A stretch of 64,000 nt of DNA from Tricholomella constricta (GCA_013368375.1 JAACJP010000008.1:930001-994000), one strand, 5' to 3'. Positions 22,401 through 33,895 are shown, counted from the first letter of the stretch. Made by a program: numbers and translations. The notes: generated from the letters alone by a model not told the origin.

Positions 22401-22555
22401 GAGCGCAAAGGCTCCTGTTCCTGCGCATTCTGTTGAACTATATCCTCCCCACCAGTATCGCTAGCTTTATCTGGTTGATTGCTGTCGGCTTGTGTGGACG
22501 TGTACGGTTCGTGATGGGCTGCAACGGCCTTATGCACGATACCTGAGAGGGACAT
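16470..22555 (-). CDS. SPO14: Phospholipase D with PX and PH domains (PLD1/Spo14 type)
   Basis: PLD hydrolyses phosphatidylcholine to phosphatidic acid and choline at membranes. The start at 22555 ([18 protein letters not shown]) opens a disordered Ser-rich N-terminus of about 250 residues. A PX domain follows (about 21450-21700; [19 protein letters not shown]) and then a PH domain (about 20450-21300). The first HKD motif is near 19650-19710 ([20 protein letters not shown]). The second is near 18180-18290 ([14 protein letters not shown], then [19 protein letters not shown]). Both catalytic His-Lys-Asp sets are present. The C-terminal part carries an acidic insertion of about 200 residues (17130-17730). 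It ends with [20 protein letters not shown] and LLPLPIYN, stop at 16470-16472. Many short introns are present. The domain order identifies the fungal Spo14/PLD1 family, whose roles include vesicle traffic and sporulation. Confidence 0.93.
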
Positions 22556-22679
22556 AAATCGCGAAAATTGAAGAGAAGGTCAAAGAGATGGGTACCAAGC
22601 CTTGAATATATGCTGGCACCTTGGCGGCATGATGACATCACAAATAATGTTAACCCAGTAAAAAAGGGTTATTATATAT

Positions 22680-24335
22680 TTACAGTCGTTTCATTGTTTG
22701 AGCTACACCACGACCAGCCTTTCTCCCGAACACGGCACCTGCAGTCAATCCACTTCCTCCTGGGTAATTGTTGACAAAGAGTCCTCCGACCATTTCTCCT
22801 GTGCAGAACAGTCCTTCGATAACATGCCCACCCTCTGCTACCACCGCTGCCGATTGCGGGTCAATAGCCAGTCCTCCAAATGTGAATGTGATCCCGCATG
22901 CAACTTTCACGGCCATGAAAGGTGCCTTATCCAGCGTCAATGCCCAGTTAGACTTCGGCAGCGCGAGTCGAGCATTGATCGACTGAGTTGAAAGACCGTC
23001 CTTTGTAGCGGGGTCCCATAACAATTCTCGATGCTCTTCGCGATGGCGGCGAACGGCTTCGTTGAAGTCCTTCAATGTCTCCAAAAGTTTTTCTTTATCT
23101 GCTAACCCTTTTCCAGCAAGTTTATCCGCCAACGCACCCATGCTATCCGCGAACACCTTCTCCACGATGCCATCACCATACTCCTCTTTCCGCAGGTGAG
23201 CAATAACTTGGGAATCCCAGATCTGGAAGGCAAAGCCCTTAGGTTGGAGGAGGATCGCGCGGCCAAATTTCGCATAGGTATAGTTCCGATAGTCTTCGCC
23301 TTCGTCCACAAATCTCTCCCCATTCGCATTTACCATGATACCGAGAGGATACCCCGACTTCGTAAACTGATTGGTCAGACCGCGTTCACCAGCGTCAGCA
23401 GCCGCGTTTGCATCCCATGCAGTGCTGTGGCAGCCTTCCCAGTCGCCCGTTAACTTGGCCCCCACTGCTTTGGCGATTGCGAAACCATCACCAGTGTTAT
23501 ATGGCGTTCCACGGACCTAGGAGCTCTTAAGAAAAGCACAACAAATATAAAGTCTTGCTTCATCTTACTCTGGCTCGCTCCCAACCAGCTCCAAGATGCT
23601 TCGCGCGTAGATCCGCGCTAGCTTCGAATCCACCTGCAGCCAAAACTACAGCACCAGCCTCTAGCTCCACTTCCTGTCCGTCCTTTCGAACCAAAACTCC
23701 ACATACTCTATCACCTTCAGTGACAAGCGATAAGGCTGGAGTGTCGAACCAGACGTCAACTCCGGCTTGATGGAGCTTGCGCTGATGTGCAGCAATTAAG
23801 CCTTTGCCACCATCTTCAACACTAAGCACCATGCCGCCCCAGAACTTCTGTCGACCATTGACCTCGTAGGCTTGCCTATTGAACGAGAAAGTGAACGGAA
23901 TTCCGACATGTTTGGCCAACCACTCTACAGCATCGCGCGAGTTGTCCACCAGGGCGTCCACCAGCGCAGGGTCAGACTTTCCATTTCCAAGGCGCATGAT
24001 GTCTGCCACAAAATCTTCCCGGGTATACGGAGTCATATCGATACGTTCTACGGCATCGGCAGAGAGTCTATCCTTCACTACGGAAAGAAGGTCATGCAGA
24101 CCCCCATGCACCGTGCGGTGAGCGCCAGCCGTGAAGTAACCGTTGCCCCCAACCCAGTCCTTGGGGCACTTGTCTATGATGAGTACTTTGCCGTAAGGTA
24201 CGCTGAGCTTCTCGTTATCTGTTGACGGTCAAGGACGGGGAACTCACCGCGGTGGCAACCATGCTCCACAGCAGAGAGTGCTGCGCAGCTGCCCGCATGA
24301 CCAGAGCCTATAACGATACAGTCGAATGAACCCAT
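22680..24335 (-). CDS. FAD-dependent oxidoreductase, fumarate reductase flavoprotein class
   Basis: The start at 24335 gives MGSFDCIVIGSGHAGSCAAL. This has the Rossmann FAD signature GxGxxG directly at the N-terminus, with no signal or mitochondrial leader. Three exons: a short intron (24208-24236 area) joins HGCHR to DNEKLSVPYGK, and a second (about 23519-23567) separates ERAR from VRGTPYNTGDGFAIAKAVGA. Further FAD and substrate-domain blocks are GAVVLAAGGFEAS, KVACGITFTFGGLAIDP and the C-terminal GGLFVNNYPGGSGLTAGAVFG. About 510 residues, typical for the soluble FAD_binding_2 family. The N-terminal region resembles bacterial tricarballylate dehydrogenase/CobZ-like flavoproteins more than mitochondrial succinate dehydrogenase, so a dehydrogenase or reductase acting on a dicarboxylate-like or steroid-like substrate is possible. 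The substrate cannot be read from the sequence. Confidence 0.9.
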
Positions 24336-25825
24336 AAGATATCAATGCACCTGGGACTAGAAGGATCGAGGCGCGTGGGCACCGAGGGGCATCTTCAGGA
24401 AATTAGGTCACCTGGACACGTGCTGCTCTAATTCTGCAGTGCGTTCTCTGGGTTGGGATCCCGGTTGTATATGAGTGGCGTAATGTGCGTGGGGGATTAT
24501 GAAGTCGCGATCTTGCAATGCGATGTGCGCGCGACCACTTTCTTCAATGTGGAAGAAAGGTGCTCATTGACCCTGATATTTGCCTTATGCGGCACCAATA
24601 GTGCTTTACGTAATGATTACCTACCCCAGATTCTACCCCGCCATCCATATTTGGCACAAGGTATTTTGGATCATGGATGTGCTCACCTCGATGGTGACCT
24701 AAGGCTAGTACCTTCGCGGCATCCACGCAATTTCTCAGCCGAGGTTTGACCGCATGAAAGTGGAAGTGCGCAGATATATGCGCTCCATCTGGAAATATTT
24801 TGAGTTGTCGCTGGTTTGGAGCTTCCGTCTACTTCCGTTGCGTAGTAAGAGCCTCAGGGGCTTGGAGGCACATCTGGTGATGTCTTTTCGGTTGAAAAGC
24901 CCCGACACGGTCCTTGCGGAAAACAGTTTTCGAGGGGGCAAATGAAAAGCGAGTGCGTGTTGATCTCTTCGATGGGTCATTCGGCCCTTGACCTGCGACC
25001 CCGCGAGATCGCGTCGGATGACCGGAAGGGAGGTTGTCCGCGAAATGCGGTTCATCAGCTTCCACGAAAGCCTATTGAATGATCGGTGGGCTCGGGTTGG
25101 GCAAGACTAAACAACGCCTAAGTTGAGTTAAAGCCGCCTATTACCATCACAGTGACACAGGGGCTAGGGCCGGTAGATCCTGATACCAAGATATGCTGTG
25201 CAATTGAACCAGGCCGTACCATGTGCAAAATAGCATGGAAGTAAGGAGGAAGGCATCCAGCGCCACTACATGCAATGATTGACTTCTCGCCTTCAGCATG
25301 GCTGGGAATGTAAAAGAGGGCGAAGTAGGTCGCATCGCATGACCTCCTGCGGCGGTGCGGTCTAAATCCATTTCATGGTCCCCGGTAGATCGTTTGAACA
25401 AGCGTCCAGAGGCATCACAGATCGAGCGCATACCTCGAGAGTCGCGAACGCAAGGAATTTTTCGCGACGACCTTGTCCTTCCAAAAATGATTATTTTTGC
25501 AGGGTTGACAACATGGAAGCACCCGGAATGTCCAGACGAGGAAGGAAAGGAGCATCAGGATGCAGGGTATGGCATAGCCAACTATGTGCATTTCTTCACA
25601 CAGTCGAGTTATACCATTTAGCCAAGTAGGTAGCTCGGATAATTACGCAGGGTGTGGGTTTCACAATGAAGGCAAAGGCTGGTTCTGCCATTGATTTCAA
25701 CGTAAATCATTCGGGGTAAGCCCCCGAGGTGCGGGGTTTTTATAAATCGAACCTCGGAGAAACAAACGGTTGTCATTCACCATCACTGAACAAGGACAAG
25801 CATATGGATATGGTACGACTGACGA
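24336..25825. other. Intergenic region of about 1.5 kb
   Basis: This is a long gap for this window. Open frames on both strands (for example 24453-24749 plus, 24735-25055 and 25147-25431 minus) are under 110 codons, match nothing I recognise and lack clear splice patterns. A 7-base inverted repeat (CCGAGGT / ACCTCGG) brackets a GC-rich hairpin at about 25730-25765. The segment should include the promoter of the FAD gene and the 3' flank of AOS1. A decayed mobile element cannot be excluded. Confidence 0.4.
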
Positions 25826-27256
25826 TCAGGGCATGTTCATTCGCGTCACTGTCCCTCCGCCTGTGTTGCCGTCGAAGGCAAAGAAATTGGCAATCGGTGA
25901 TTCGCGTGCAGCCAGCGCCTTGAGGATATCTTGGGCTAACATACCGCCGACGATAGCACACACCGGCGAAAACTCGTGGGCAGCGGTAGTAGATATAGCA
26001 CTGCAAGTCAAATCAGCAGATGCGTCAATTTGAAGAAACAAGTGTCTTCACTCGATGAGGGCTTCTGGCGCCTTCGTAAGAATCTGTTTATTGACATCGG
26101 CCTCAGTAATCAAGGAATTGACAATTGAGTCAAGTTCAGCGACAGTGCTCTTATCAGCAGGAAGACTTCCAGCGTGGAGTGATTGATATTGCCAGATCGC
26201 TAAACGACAAGTGAACATTAGGTTGTATATTTTCGGAAAAGAAAAATGTCCCACCAAGAATGGAAAAGATAACGGCGGGGTTGACCTCCTTCGTCTGCCT
26301 TTTCGTCAGGTTTGTCCATCGGTGACGTAGGGCGGTTTCTAAAGATGAATAGACTGCTGTCTTTTTCACATTTTTAGGTGCCTCCTTTAGGGCTGAGCGA
26401 TCCCTGCGGGCGAGGGAACGTCAGAAGAAGGATCAGAGCGGCCCGCAGCGTTCCGCGCCGGTCATCATGAGGCTCACGGGGCAATGTAATCATGGCTCAA
26501 AAGATCACAGAAGATGTAGCCAAGCAGACCATAGGTCCCTCCTGCATAGAATGGTTTCCCATTCCGGCGACACACTTCGTTCATCCGGATCTTGCAGGCA
26601 AGAATATCAGAAATACGATAGGCAGGAGTATGACGGAGATTATAGACTCACAAGGCCGTCTCGATCCCAATCCGTCACGCACACCAGATCCACCCCTCTC
26701 ACTAGCTCCTCGAATTGCTCGCCCTCTAGAATCGAAGCCGTTGGTATGGTCTCCACAGTCACGAGGGGGTTTAGGCTTTCTACTCTTGACTTGGCAGCCT
26801 CTAGCCTCTGAAAAACGACAACCGAGATAACACCATTAAATATCCGCTAACCAGAGGACCCCGCGCGCGATGAAATCTTACATTCTTCCCGACATCCTCA
26901 TCTCGAAAGAGGAAGCCGGCTCCGAGATCTTCTTCGGTGACTTCTTCACTGTCGACAATGACTAATCTACCAATACCGGCGAGTACCATATTTTTGATGG
27001 CCTCAGTCGCGGTCCCCTTCAGGCGCACCACCAAGATTGTCGCGTTGCGCATCCTATCCTGTTTATCAGTATTCATTTCAAATATCATACGTCGGCCGAT
27101 GCTGCTAGACCTTTGCTGCGCCTCCAACCCCCATAGCCTCATCTGACGATCATATCGGCTAGCCTCCTCCTCTGTCAGGTTGTTGACAGGCTGAGGCACG
27201 TTTGAACCAGAAGATATGGGTTGAGATGTGCTCGCAGGCGGCTCTCGAGAAGCCAT
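25826..27256 (-). CDS. AOS1: SUMO-activating enzyme E1 subunit Aos1
   Basis: Aos1 pairs with Uba2 to adenylate SUMO and pass it to the E2 Ubc9, mainly in the nucleus. The start at 27256 opens MASREPPASTSQPISSG. The E1 signature LTEEEASRYDRQMRLWGLEA follows, then the ThiF-like Rossmann segment ATILVVRLKGTATEAIKN with LVIVDSEEVTEEDLGAGFLF. Later blocks are FYAGGTYGLLGYIFCDLL and the C-terminal SPVCAIVGGMLAQDILKAL with NFFAFDGNTGGG. About 330 residues, the usual Aos1 length, with no catalytic Cys domain; in this heterodimer that belongs to Uba2. Introns are short, except a 74-base one that links DYIAP to DRSALKEAPKN. The usual G-x-G-x-x-G loop reads RLKGTATE here, as in the Aos1 branch. Confidence 0.93.
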
Positions 27257-27724
27257 CGGAGGAAGATTTTCGTGGGAGGGAAAGAGAGGGATAGATTCAG
27301 GAGGAGCAGCGACACCGGATACAACGACTCGGATTAAGCCTTACTCTCGATTATGAGCGACGATTGTTGAAGTAGATTTCACTCCTAAGCGCGTTGTGCA
27401 AATTGGGGAACGAACCTCGGCAAACGCCTGATCGGAGGCACGTGTCGATATAGGACGCGCCGTCCGGGCCCGGCGTAAGTGGTACATTGAGCAGAGCATG
27501 GTAAGATTTCCTATCAAAACAGTGGATATAATGTCATAAATTACATGTTGTGTAGATGGTGAGGCGTTAATAGGCGTAATAAAGTTTTTCCGTGAATAAA
27601 TTACAGTTGGGAGCGTTCGCCTGCCTCAACCTATCATCATCCCGTCGGTACCGCTGGAATTTCCGTCCCTGTCATCATCGAGTCTTCATAGATTATTAGC
27701 TCCTCAGTCAGAGTTGATAAGAGG
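27257..27724. other. Intergenic: 5' region of AOS1
   Basis: About 470 bases lie between tandem minus-strand genes. A short AT-rich element, ATAAATTACA, occurs twice (near 27536 and 27596). I see no coding signal. It should contain the AOS1 promoter and the 3' UTR of the transcription factor gene. Confidence 0.4.
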
Positions 27725-30525
27725 CTAGCGTACGAACAAATAATTTCTCTCTATTTCTGACAAAATGCTCAAGAAATCCCCTATATCATTGTTGAGCAAT
27801 GAATTTTTTTTAGAGAGATCAGACATACAAAGATAAGCGTGCGCGCGTGCAGCAGACGCAGGCGCAGTTTCAGCCTTCCGGACTGCATCCAACAGTGTGG
27901 ACGCCACAAAGCGGACTTTGTGGACCTGAAAACGATAATCAGGGCCGATCGAAGGAACTCGTCTTGCAACGGACTCACCAGACTCGGGCCGTTGGTCGCG
28001 ATCGACTGGATAGGGATGCTAAAGCGTGGCTGTTAGATCTGTAGTGAGGGATCCGAACCGGAATAAAACTTACCTGTGAAGAATGTTGAGGAGGTCGCTG
28101 GCAACAGCTTCGCGATCTTCCGACACCTGCACCTCGTCAACGCTTCCTTGAAGTGACGTGATGAGCTCGTCGCGGTATTGTTCTATTACAAAGCGGACAA
28201 GTTGCTGGAAACAAGGTCGTCAGAACATCAGAAGGGAAAAAACGGCACAAGGTGATCCGACATACCTGTGTAACATACAGATTTGCCTGCATAACAAGGA
28301 ACGGGTTCAGCGCGTTCGCCCGGGACGCGTTGGGGTTATCAAAGAAGTCTTTGACTTCTGCGAAGGTGGCCTGCCGGAAGCCCGCGCCTCCATATTCTGG
28401 CGGAAGGTGTGATTGAGCATGTGTTTGCTTCAAACGGAGGGGTTCCGGAGCATGTATCAACGCAGCCAATATCCGTGCGTGCAGCGACTGGACTTCCTCA
28501 AGGCGTGCGGTAGCAAACTGCCCTTGCGGCGGCGAACGTTTGTCCACGCGGATGCGGACCAAAATTTCGCCCAAAAGAGCGAATATTCTTGAGGTGTAGT
28601 TGAGACCCGACACGATGGCGGTTTTTCCATGTGGCTGGGGTAGGTATGCGCTGGGTGTAATGCTGTGAAAGGCAAAGCAAGCCAGAAGTGTCAGACCTGG
28701 AAAAACATCGGCTAACATTGCACATACTACTCGTCATCGAGCTCTTTTGGGAAATGGACAGTGCAATCTTCATCACGCAAACAAATAGGACGTCCAAGGA
28801 GTATTGACATCGATTTGTCGGCTAGAAGATGTACAAAATGATGTTAAACTCTGAGCCGTACTCCGGGCAGATCCACGAACCTCCGAAAAGTAGCCAGAAT
28901 ATCCTACGTCTCACTTCGCATTCAATGGGGTCAAGGCCATCATACGAAGCCTCTTCGTGCATTCTCAACGTGACAGCAATGTGGGCAGCTTCGCCGAACG
29001 CCGCATGCTGCGTAGCGTCGTGTCCCTCACAGAAATGATAGATACAATCACTAAGGTGAAAGTGAAATATAAATACGCCGGGATTAGAGAGTGAAAATAA
29101 AATGACTAACAAGTATCTAATCACAACGTGCATGGACGTTGGAGGGTCATAAGATGCGATTGAGATGTGTCGGCTGGCTTCATGGCATGTCTGTAAAGCA
29201 CCTTGAGGCGACAGATAGCGGGGGCGCCCAATAGGCTTACCTGTGCCAACTTGCGGACGACAGGTCGCTCCATTGGGAGATATGACCGGGGTACCTGTAC
29301 GAGTGTCGATGCGACAGTGGACATGACTAGGGCAAAGAAGAGAGGATCGCGTTCCTCCCGTCGCGAGTGGAGGTCGGCCATGAACGAGGGCTTATGGATA
29401 CAGGGGGTGAGAGGGTATACAAAGTCGAAGAACAGAGCAATGATAAGTGAGATGGTATCGCGAGGTGCGATTTCCTCCAGGCGATGGGGTCGATAATAAA
29501 AAGACAGTGGGGGGATAACGTTTGGCGGATGAGCAGGCAACGACTGATGCTGCTTGTATGACCAGTTGTACAAGGGGTATGTGCTGAACGATTCCTGTGG
29601 AGAGGGGTAGGACTGTGGGTCGTCGTTCTTTGGTGATGAATGGGAGGCGAGGATGCCATTGCCATTTGCTGTCGGCTCAAGCGAGCGCGGTCCATTGAAG
29701 GAAGATGAAGAATGTGAGTTGGAAGTGTAATGCGGGTGGTATGTGTCGGCGGCGATGGGATACCGCGACGGCGGAACTGGAACAGCGGGGACTGTCGTGG
29801 GAAGAGAGGAGCTGAGAGATGGTTCGAGGAAGGCTACTGGGCTCTTGGGGCCTAAGGTGGGCGACAAGATACTGTTGGGAGGGCTGGGTATCGTGGAGAC
29901 TGGGGATGCCGAAGCCTCCTCTGCTCGGTCATCTGTTTGCTGGGTCGAAGAAGCTGCTGCTGCGGCTTCTTGCAGGCGCCGTAGATAGCTCAATCGGGGG
30001 TCATCATGGGGCTCTCGGTGAGAGAGAGAGAACTGCTCACAGATTGGGCGGCCCTCTTTTTTTCGGCTGGTAGTCGTAGGTGCATGGGATGCCCAAGGTG
30101 ATGCAGTGCTTGCAGGACTGTTTGGGGTCGTCTGGGTTCTCTCTGGCACAGCGGACCTTGCGAGCACGGCAGGCATCGCAACCTGGGCGAGAAATCAGTG
30201 AAAATCAACAAGGCAGGGCGGGGCTATAAACTTTGTGATTGCCTCCTGGCAAAAGAAGGGGCGTCAGTCCTCATATGTTCGAGAGAAGAAAGATTGGGCA
30301 TGACATGTATATAGGGTGTTAGAAGAAGGTGGATGCGGGGAGAGTAAGTGTGGGGAATGCGGGGTGAAGAGGGCGCAGGAGAAAGCGGCTACGGAGAAAA
30401 ATCGGGACAACTATCACATACTTTCTCTTGCTCTTGCTGTTTTCGGATTGTGATTCCTTGGGATGGCTGTCGTCGGAAGGAGGCGTGGCGGAACTGCTCT
30501 CTTTCTTGGGACGAGCTGCAGGCAT
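27725..30525 (-). CDS. Zn2Cys6 fungal transcription factor
   Basis: The first ATG in frame is at 30525 (MPAARPKKESSSATPPSDD). Two small introns follow a basic Ser/Lys tail. The joined exons give a binuclear zinc cluster of pattern C-x2-C-x6-C-x11-C-x2-C-x6-C (CDACRARKVRCAREN, then CKHCITLGIPC; nt about 30080-30190). Next comes GPPNLYLRRLQEAAAAAS across another intron, a hallmark of the XlnR-like subfamily. The fungal-specific regulatory domain (Fungal_trans) starts about 29520 with SFYYRPHRL and ISLIIALFFDFVYPLTPCIH. It continues through the exon with AAHIAVTLRMHEEASYDG (about 28950) and MSILLGRPICLRDEDC (about 28780). The last exon ends LSEIERNYLFVR. About 780 residues. It acts in the nucleus as a DNA-binding regulator; neighbouring genes do not reveal its targets. 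Confidence 0.9.
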
Positions 30526-31127
30526 TGCTTGTATGGAGGGCGGGTTTGGCAAGGGCTACTTGAGAAATGCGGGGCAGTTTGCCTTCTGACGGCTGTCGGC
30601 CTCGCGTTTTGAAGAGATTGTGTGTTTGTTGTTCCCGTGCCTCTGTTTGCGGTTCGGGCGCATTGTAACTCATATCTTCTTTATCATTTATATGCAACTC
30701 AATCCGGACGTCCTCTCTACAAATCCTCGACAGAAATGAGTATGCGCATGGATGCCCCAACATGGAATCTATCACGAGAACACATCCGTTCACACTGCTA
30801 CCAACCCCGGCCTATCTCCGGAACCAACACATCGGCGCGTTCCTTCACCTTCTTACTTTGTTTTTGATCCACATCAGACATACAACCACATCTCTGTAAC
30901 CGGACGCGATCTGCGGCATCTTTTGTCAAGTCCGAATGGAAGGTACCTCCACCTTCCGGTGGATCCTTCGATCCCTGCCAGCAGCCTAAGCCACGTGAAC
31001 GAAAACGCGTTTCGCTAATTATAGGCGTCGACGACACGGCCACGGTCACCCCAGCAGTCCATCGAGACGCCATTCGCGATGGTCTAAGCAAAATTTCCCC
31101 ATCGTGGGAGCCTCGCCCTGTCCCCTT
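30526..31127 (+). other. Intergenic region with a possible small plus-strand gene
   Basis: About 600 bases lie between the transcription factor start and the PPR gene stop. On the plus strand, frames at 30752-31018 (MPQHGIYHENTSVHTATN) and about 31025-31200 (GVDDTATVTPAVHRDAIRD, then ISPSWEPRPVPFYPLWPN) look protein-like. A branch-site-like CTAAT followed by TATAG lies between them (31014-31023). No donor gives a clean in-phase join, and the second frame would run into the 3' end of the PPR gene antisense. I list it as a possibility only. Confidence 0.2.
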
Positions 31128-33440
31128 CTACCCACTTTGGCCCAACTGCGCGAGCATGATGCGTATATGCTGGTTCTTCAGCTGGGATTCAGGTCGCTGA
31201 ATGAGCAGGGCGATGCGGTGGCGCAAAGCATGCTGTTCGGCGTCCTCCCACTCTGCACTTCGCTGCAATAACCGTTTCCAAATTCTGTATGCCAGCGGAC
31301 CGTCCTCTGCCTGAAGAGCACTGTATAAGAGGGTTTTGGCTGTTTGCGGGGCTGACGCAAAGTTCGCTTCGGGATAGGAGTCGATCAGGTGGAGGATATT
31401 GACCAATGCGGTTCGTACGTCTTCCTTCGATGATTTCCTCAAGTATGAGAGACTCGCATTCACGAAACTCGCAAATGTCTTGACCGAGACATGCTCGTTA
31501 TCAAAGCCGCGGATGTGCTTGAATATGACGTCGACCACTTCTTGTTCACCCTGCAGGACAGCATGGTGGAGTGCAGTGCCAAAGCTAACCGCGTCGGGTT
31601 GCAGTCCAGCTTCCACCATTCGCTCGATCAGCTTGATGCCCAGCTTAGGGTTTAGCTGAGCCACCGCAGTTAAAGCGACGTTAACGTCATACAGATCAGG
31701 AGCCTCTTTGCGGTCCAGCAAAAACTTGAACAAGCCAAAACCTTCCGGAATTTTCCCGACGATGAAGCAGGCTCTAGCGAGTGAGGTCAGCACATAATGA
31801 GGCGCTTTGGCCAAGGGCGCGTGATGATACTTGAATGCCTCCATGACGCGATCGACAAACTGGGCGGCATCGTCTGAGCGCATCTCTAGCTCCTCTGCCT
31901 CCACCTGGGGTCGTCCCTTTCTCCCCGACCGTGGATTCTGTAGTTCCGCCTCTGTCCGAGTATGGATATTCCAGAATAGGCTGACCATACGTATCAACAA
32001 CGCAGGGTTAGCAGCGACGGCTTCTCCGTCAACTCCGATAGCATATCTTTCCCATAAAGTCCGAGCAAGTCTGCCGTACCCCTGAGATGCGACCTTCGCA
32101 ATAAATCGGGCGCGGAACAGGATAGGAATTACGTGGTTATCGTCCACCACTTCCTTCGCAAGCGTCCTCGCCAAATGTGTTTGAGAGCTCGTGGTCGTAA
32201 GATGAAGCATTAGCCAGGGTAGCGCGACGCCCTGCGGAGGGGGATAGCGATGGTGCCGGAGCATGGAAGGGCACCTCGTGAAGGCGTACATATATTCTGC
32301 CTCTGCTCTAGCCTCCACGGCGGCAGCGCTATGATAAAACTGTCGGATGACACTAGAAGGGACCGGCGAGTGCCTATGTACCCGACGAATTAGGTGGCCG
32401 CAGGCGCGGATATCGCAGGGGGTGGGGTTATCGAGAAGGGCATAAATAGCGTCGATATTAAGGTCGATGATAAGTTTGTCAGGAGGGGATGTAGGTGTCA
32501 GCAAATCCATCACGAAAGCAGCAGCCAAAGCGCGCCAGTTCCAATGGAGACTGGCCCTAATTAGGGCTGTGCAGATGATAAGTTTGACGTCCTCGGAGGA
32601 GCCGTCCACAGCTTGGAGGGCCTTCGGAGGTATGTGTCTCGATTTGACGAGAGCTTGGAAGAGGTCAAGTGCGTGCTGGTCGAAGGACAGGCAGAGGAGC
32701 TTATATGTAATGATGAAACAGGTATAGATTATGTCGGAAGGGCGAAAATTGACAGCGCGGAGACTTTCTGGGACAAGGAGGGTTTCAAGTCGCTCGAGGA
32801 GGAGGGGGTGGAGGAGTCGAAGGAACGGCCTATCGGTATCACGTATCTTGGAGGTGTGCGATATCATCCGAACCAATCGTCCAACCGCAGCCGTGGTCAG
32901 AAAGCTTAGCCCAGTGGGTGACCTCTCAAGGTGCTGTAGCATCCGAAGTACAGTGTGACGGCTTATGAGTGATATATCCTCGGAAAAGATTGTCCGAAGT
33001 AGATTGTCCCGCTCCACGTCTTGACCATGGAACGCCTCCAGAATGTCTGTAACCACGCGTTCAGCCAGTTTGGAATTGTTACATTTGAGTGCTTCTGCCA
33101 TGACATGGAGATACGAAGCGGCGGATAATCTCGCGCCGTCTTGGGCGCGCAACTTCTCGTACTCATCTCTTCTGAGGAGCTTTCCAGTGGATTCTGCTTT
33201 GGAAATGGTGTTTGTGATAGCGCGCTTCGGTATGTGGGACGGCGGCACAAGGGCTGGCGATGACGTGGTTGTGTAGAACTTGTGTTGGTTGCGCACCTCT
33301 CCCGAAAGTCGAACGTAGGGTCTAATATACTTGGCTCTGGCGGCTGGAGTGGGGAGAACATATGCGTATCGCGTAGCAAACTGTTGACGAGGAAATTTCG
33401 GGATGTGGACTGGGGAAAGTAAAGGGCGACAAAAGGACAT
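31128..33440 (-). CDS. Pentatricopeptide-repeat-like protein, probably mitochondrial
   Basis: A single exon of 770 codons runs from ATG 33440 to the stop at 31128, unusual among its intron-rich neighbours. The first 50 or so residues are Arg-rich with almost no acidic residues (FPRQQFATRYAYVLPTPAAR), as expected for a mitochondrial presequence. The body is almost entirely alpha-helical, with repeated helix pairs. The clearest PPR-like units are at residues about 570-680, such as PDLYDVNVALTAVAQLNPKL and GLQPDAVSFGTALHHAVLQG. Fungal PPR proteins usually bind mitochondrial RNA and act in its maturation, stability or translation; that role is inferred here. The repeat units are degenerate, so its target cannot be predicted. 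It may equally be called an alpha-solenoid protein of unknown function. Confidence 0.82.
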   Translation of the reverse strand: MSFCRPLLSPVHIPKFPRQQFATRYAYVLPTPAARAKYIRPYVRLSGEVRNQHKFYTTTSSPALVPPSHIPKRAITNTISKAESTGKLLRRDEYEKLRAQDGARLSAASYLHVMAEALKCNNSKLAERVVTDILEAFHGQDVERDNLLRTIFSEDISLISRHTVLRMLQHLERSPTGLSFLTTAAVGRLVRMISHTSKIRDTDRPFLRLLHPLLLERLETLLVPESLRAVNFRPSDIIYTCFIITYKLLCLSFDQHALDLFQALVKSRHIPPKALQAVDGSSEDVKLIICTALIRASLHWNWRALAAAFVMDLLTPTSPPDKLIIDLNIDAIYALLDNPTPCDIRACGHLIRRVHRHSPVPSSVIRQFYHSAAAVEARAEAEYMYAFTRCPSMLRHHRYPPPQGVALPWLMLHLTTTSSQTHLARTLAKEVVDDNHVIPILFRARFIAKVASQGYGRLARTLWERYAIGVDGEAVAANPALLIRMVSLFWNIHTRTEAELQNPRSGRKGRPQVEAEELEMRSDDAAQFVDRVMEAFKYHHAPLAKAPHYVLTSLARACFIVGKIPEGFGLFKFLLDRKEAPDLYDVNVALTAVAQLNPKLGIKLIERMVEAGLQPDAVSFGTALHHAVLQGEQEVVDVIFKHIRGFDNEHVSVKTFASFVNASLSYLRKSSKEDVRTALVNILHLIDSYPEANFASAPQTAKTLLYSALQAEDGPLAYRIWKRLLQRSAEWEDAEQHALRHRIALLIQRPESQLKNQHIRIMLAQLGQSG

Positions 33441-33870
33441 GGATCAGCTGTATGTAAGGCATTAGACGCGCAAAAAAAGAGTAAAGAGAGCCGAATACTC
33501 ACCGCATTCCGCGAACCGTTTTGTTCTCCCGGAATGAGATGCCCCAGGCGACCCGACAGCTTGTGATTGGTTATTTTGGAGAGCCCAAGTGGTGTACCAA
33601 TTCGGAGTCGAAGAAAAAAGTTGACAATCACGTGTTGTGACTCTCACCCCCACGCGTGACATCACTCGACATTCGACGATCATGTCCACTAACGCTCTAG
33701 AAAGCATAAGATGCTATCTACTCGTACCTTTCCGAAGAGGCTCATCTTCAGCACCTGTGAAATTTCGACGAAACTAGAGAGACTGCCACAACGGCTCAGA
33801 TATGTCGCGTGGAATGGCGTCTGGAATCTTAACTTGCACTTCCGTACTCCGGCGCCTAGACGCCCCACCT

Positions 33871-33895
33871 TTTCCTGACTGCCTTTCCTGACTGC
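33871..33895. repeat. Short tandem duplication, 12-base unit
   Basis: TTTCCTGACTGC occurs at 33871-33882 and again at 33884-33895, separated by one base. It is probably a local slippage duplication upstream of the PPR gene. Confidence 0.8.

Noticed and set aside
29203..30073. Plus-strand Arg/Gly-rich frames inside the transcription factor gene
   Set aside because: They mirror the Ser/Pro-rich linker of the Zn2Cys6 protein and have no independent splice or family evidence.
32613..32958. Plus-strand frames inside the PPR gene
   Set aside because: They are antisense to a single uninterrupted 770-codon gene with clear protein features.
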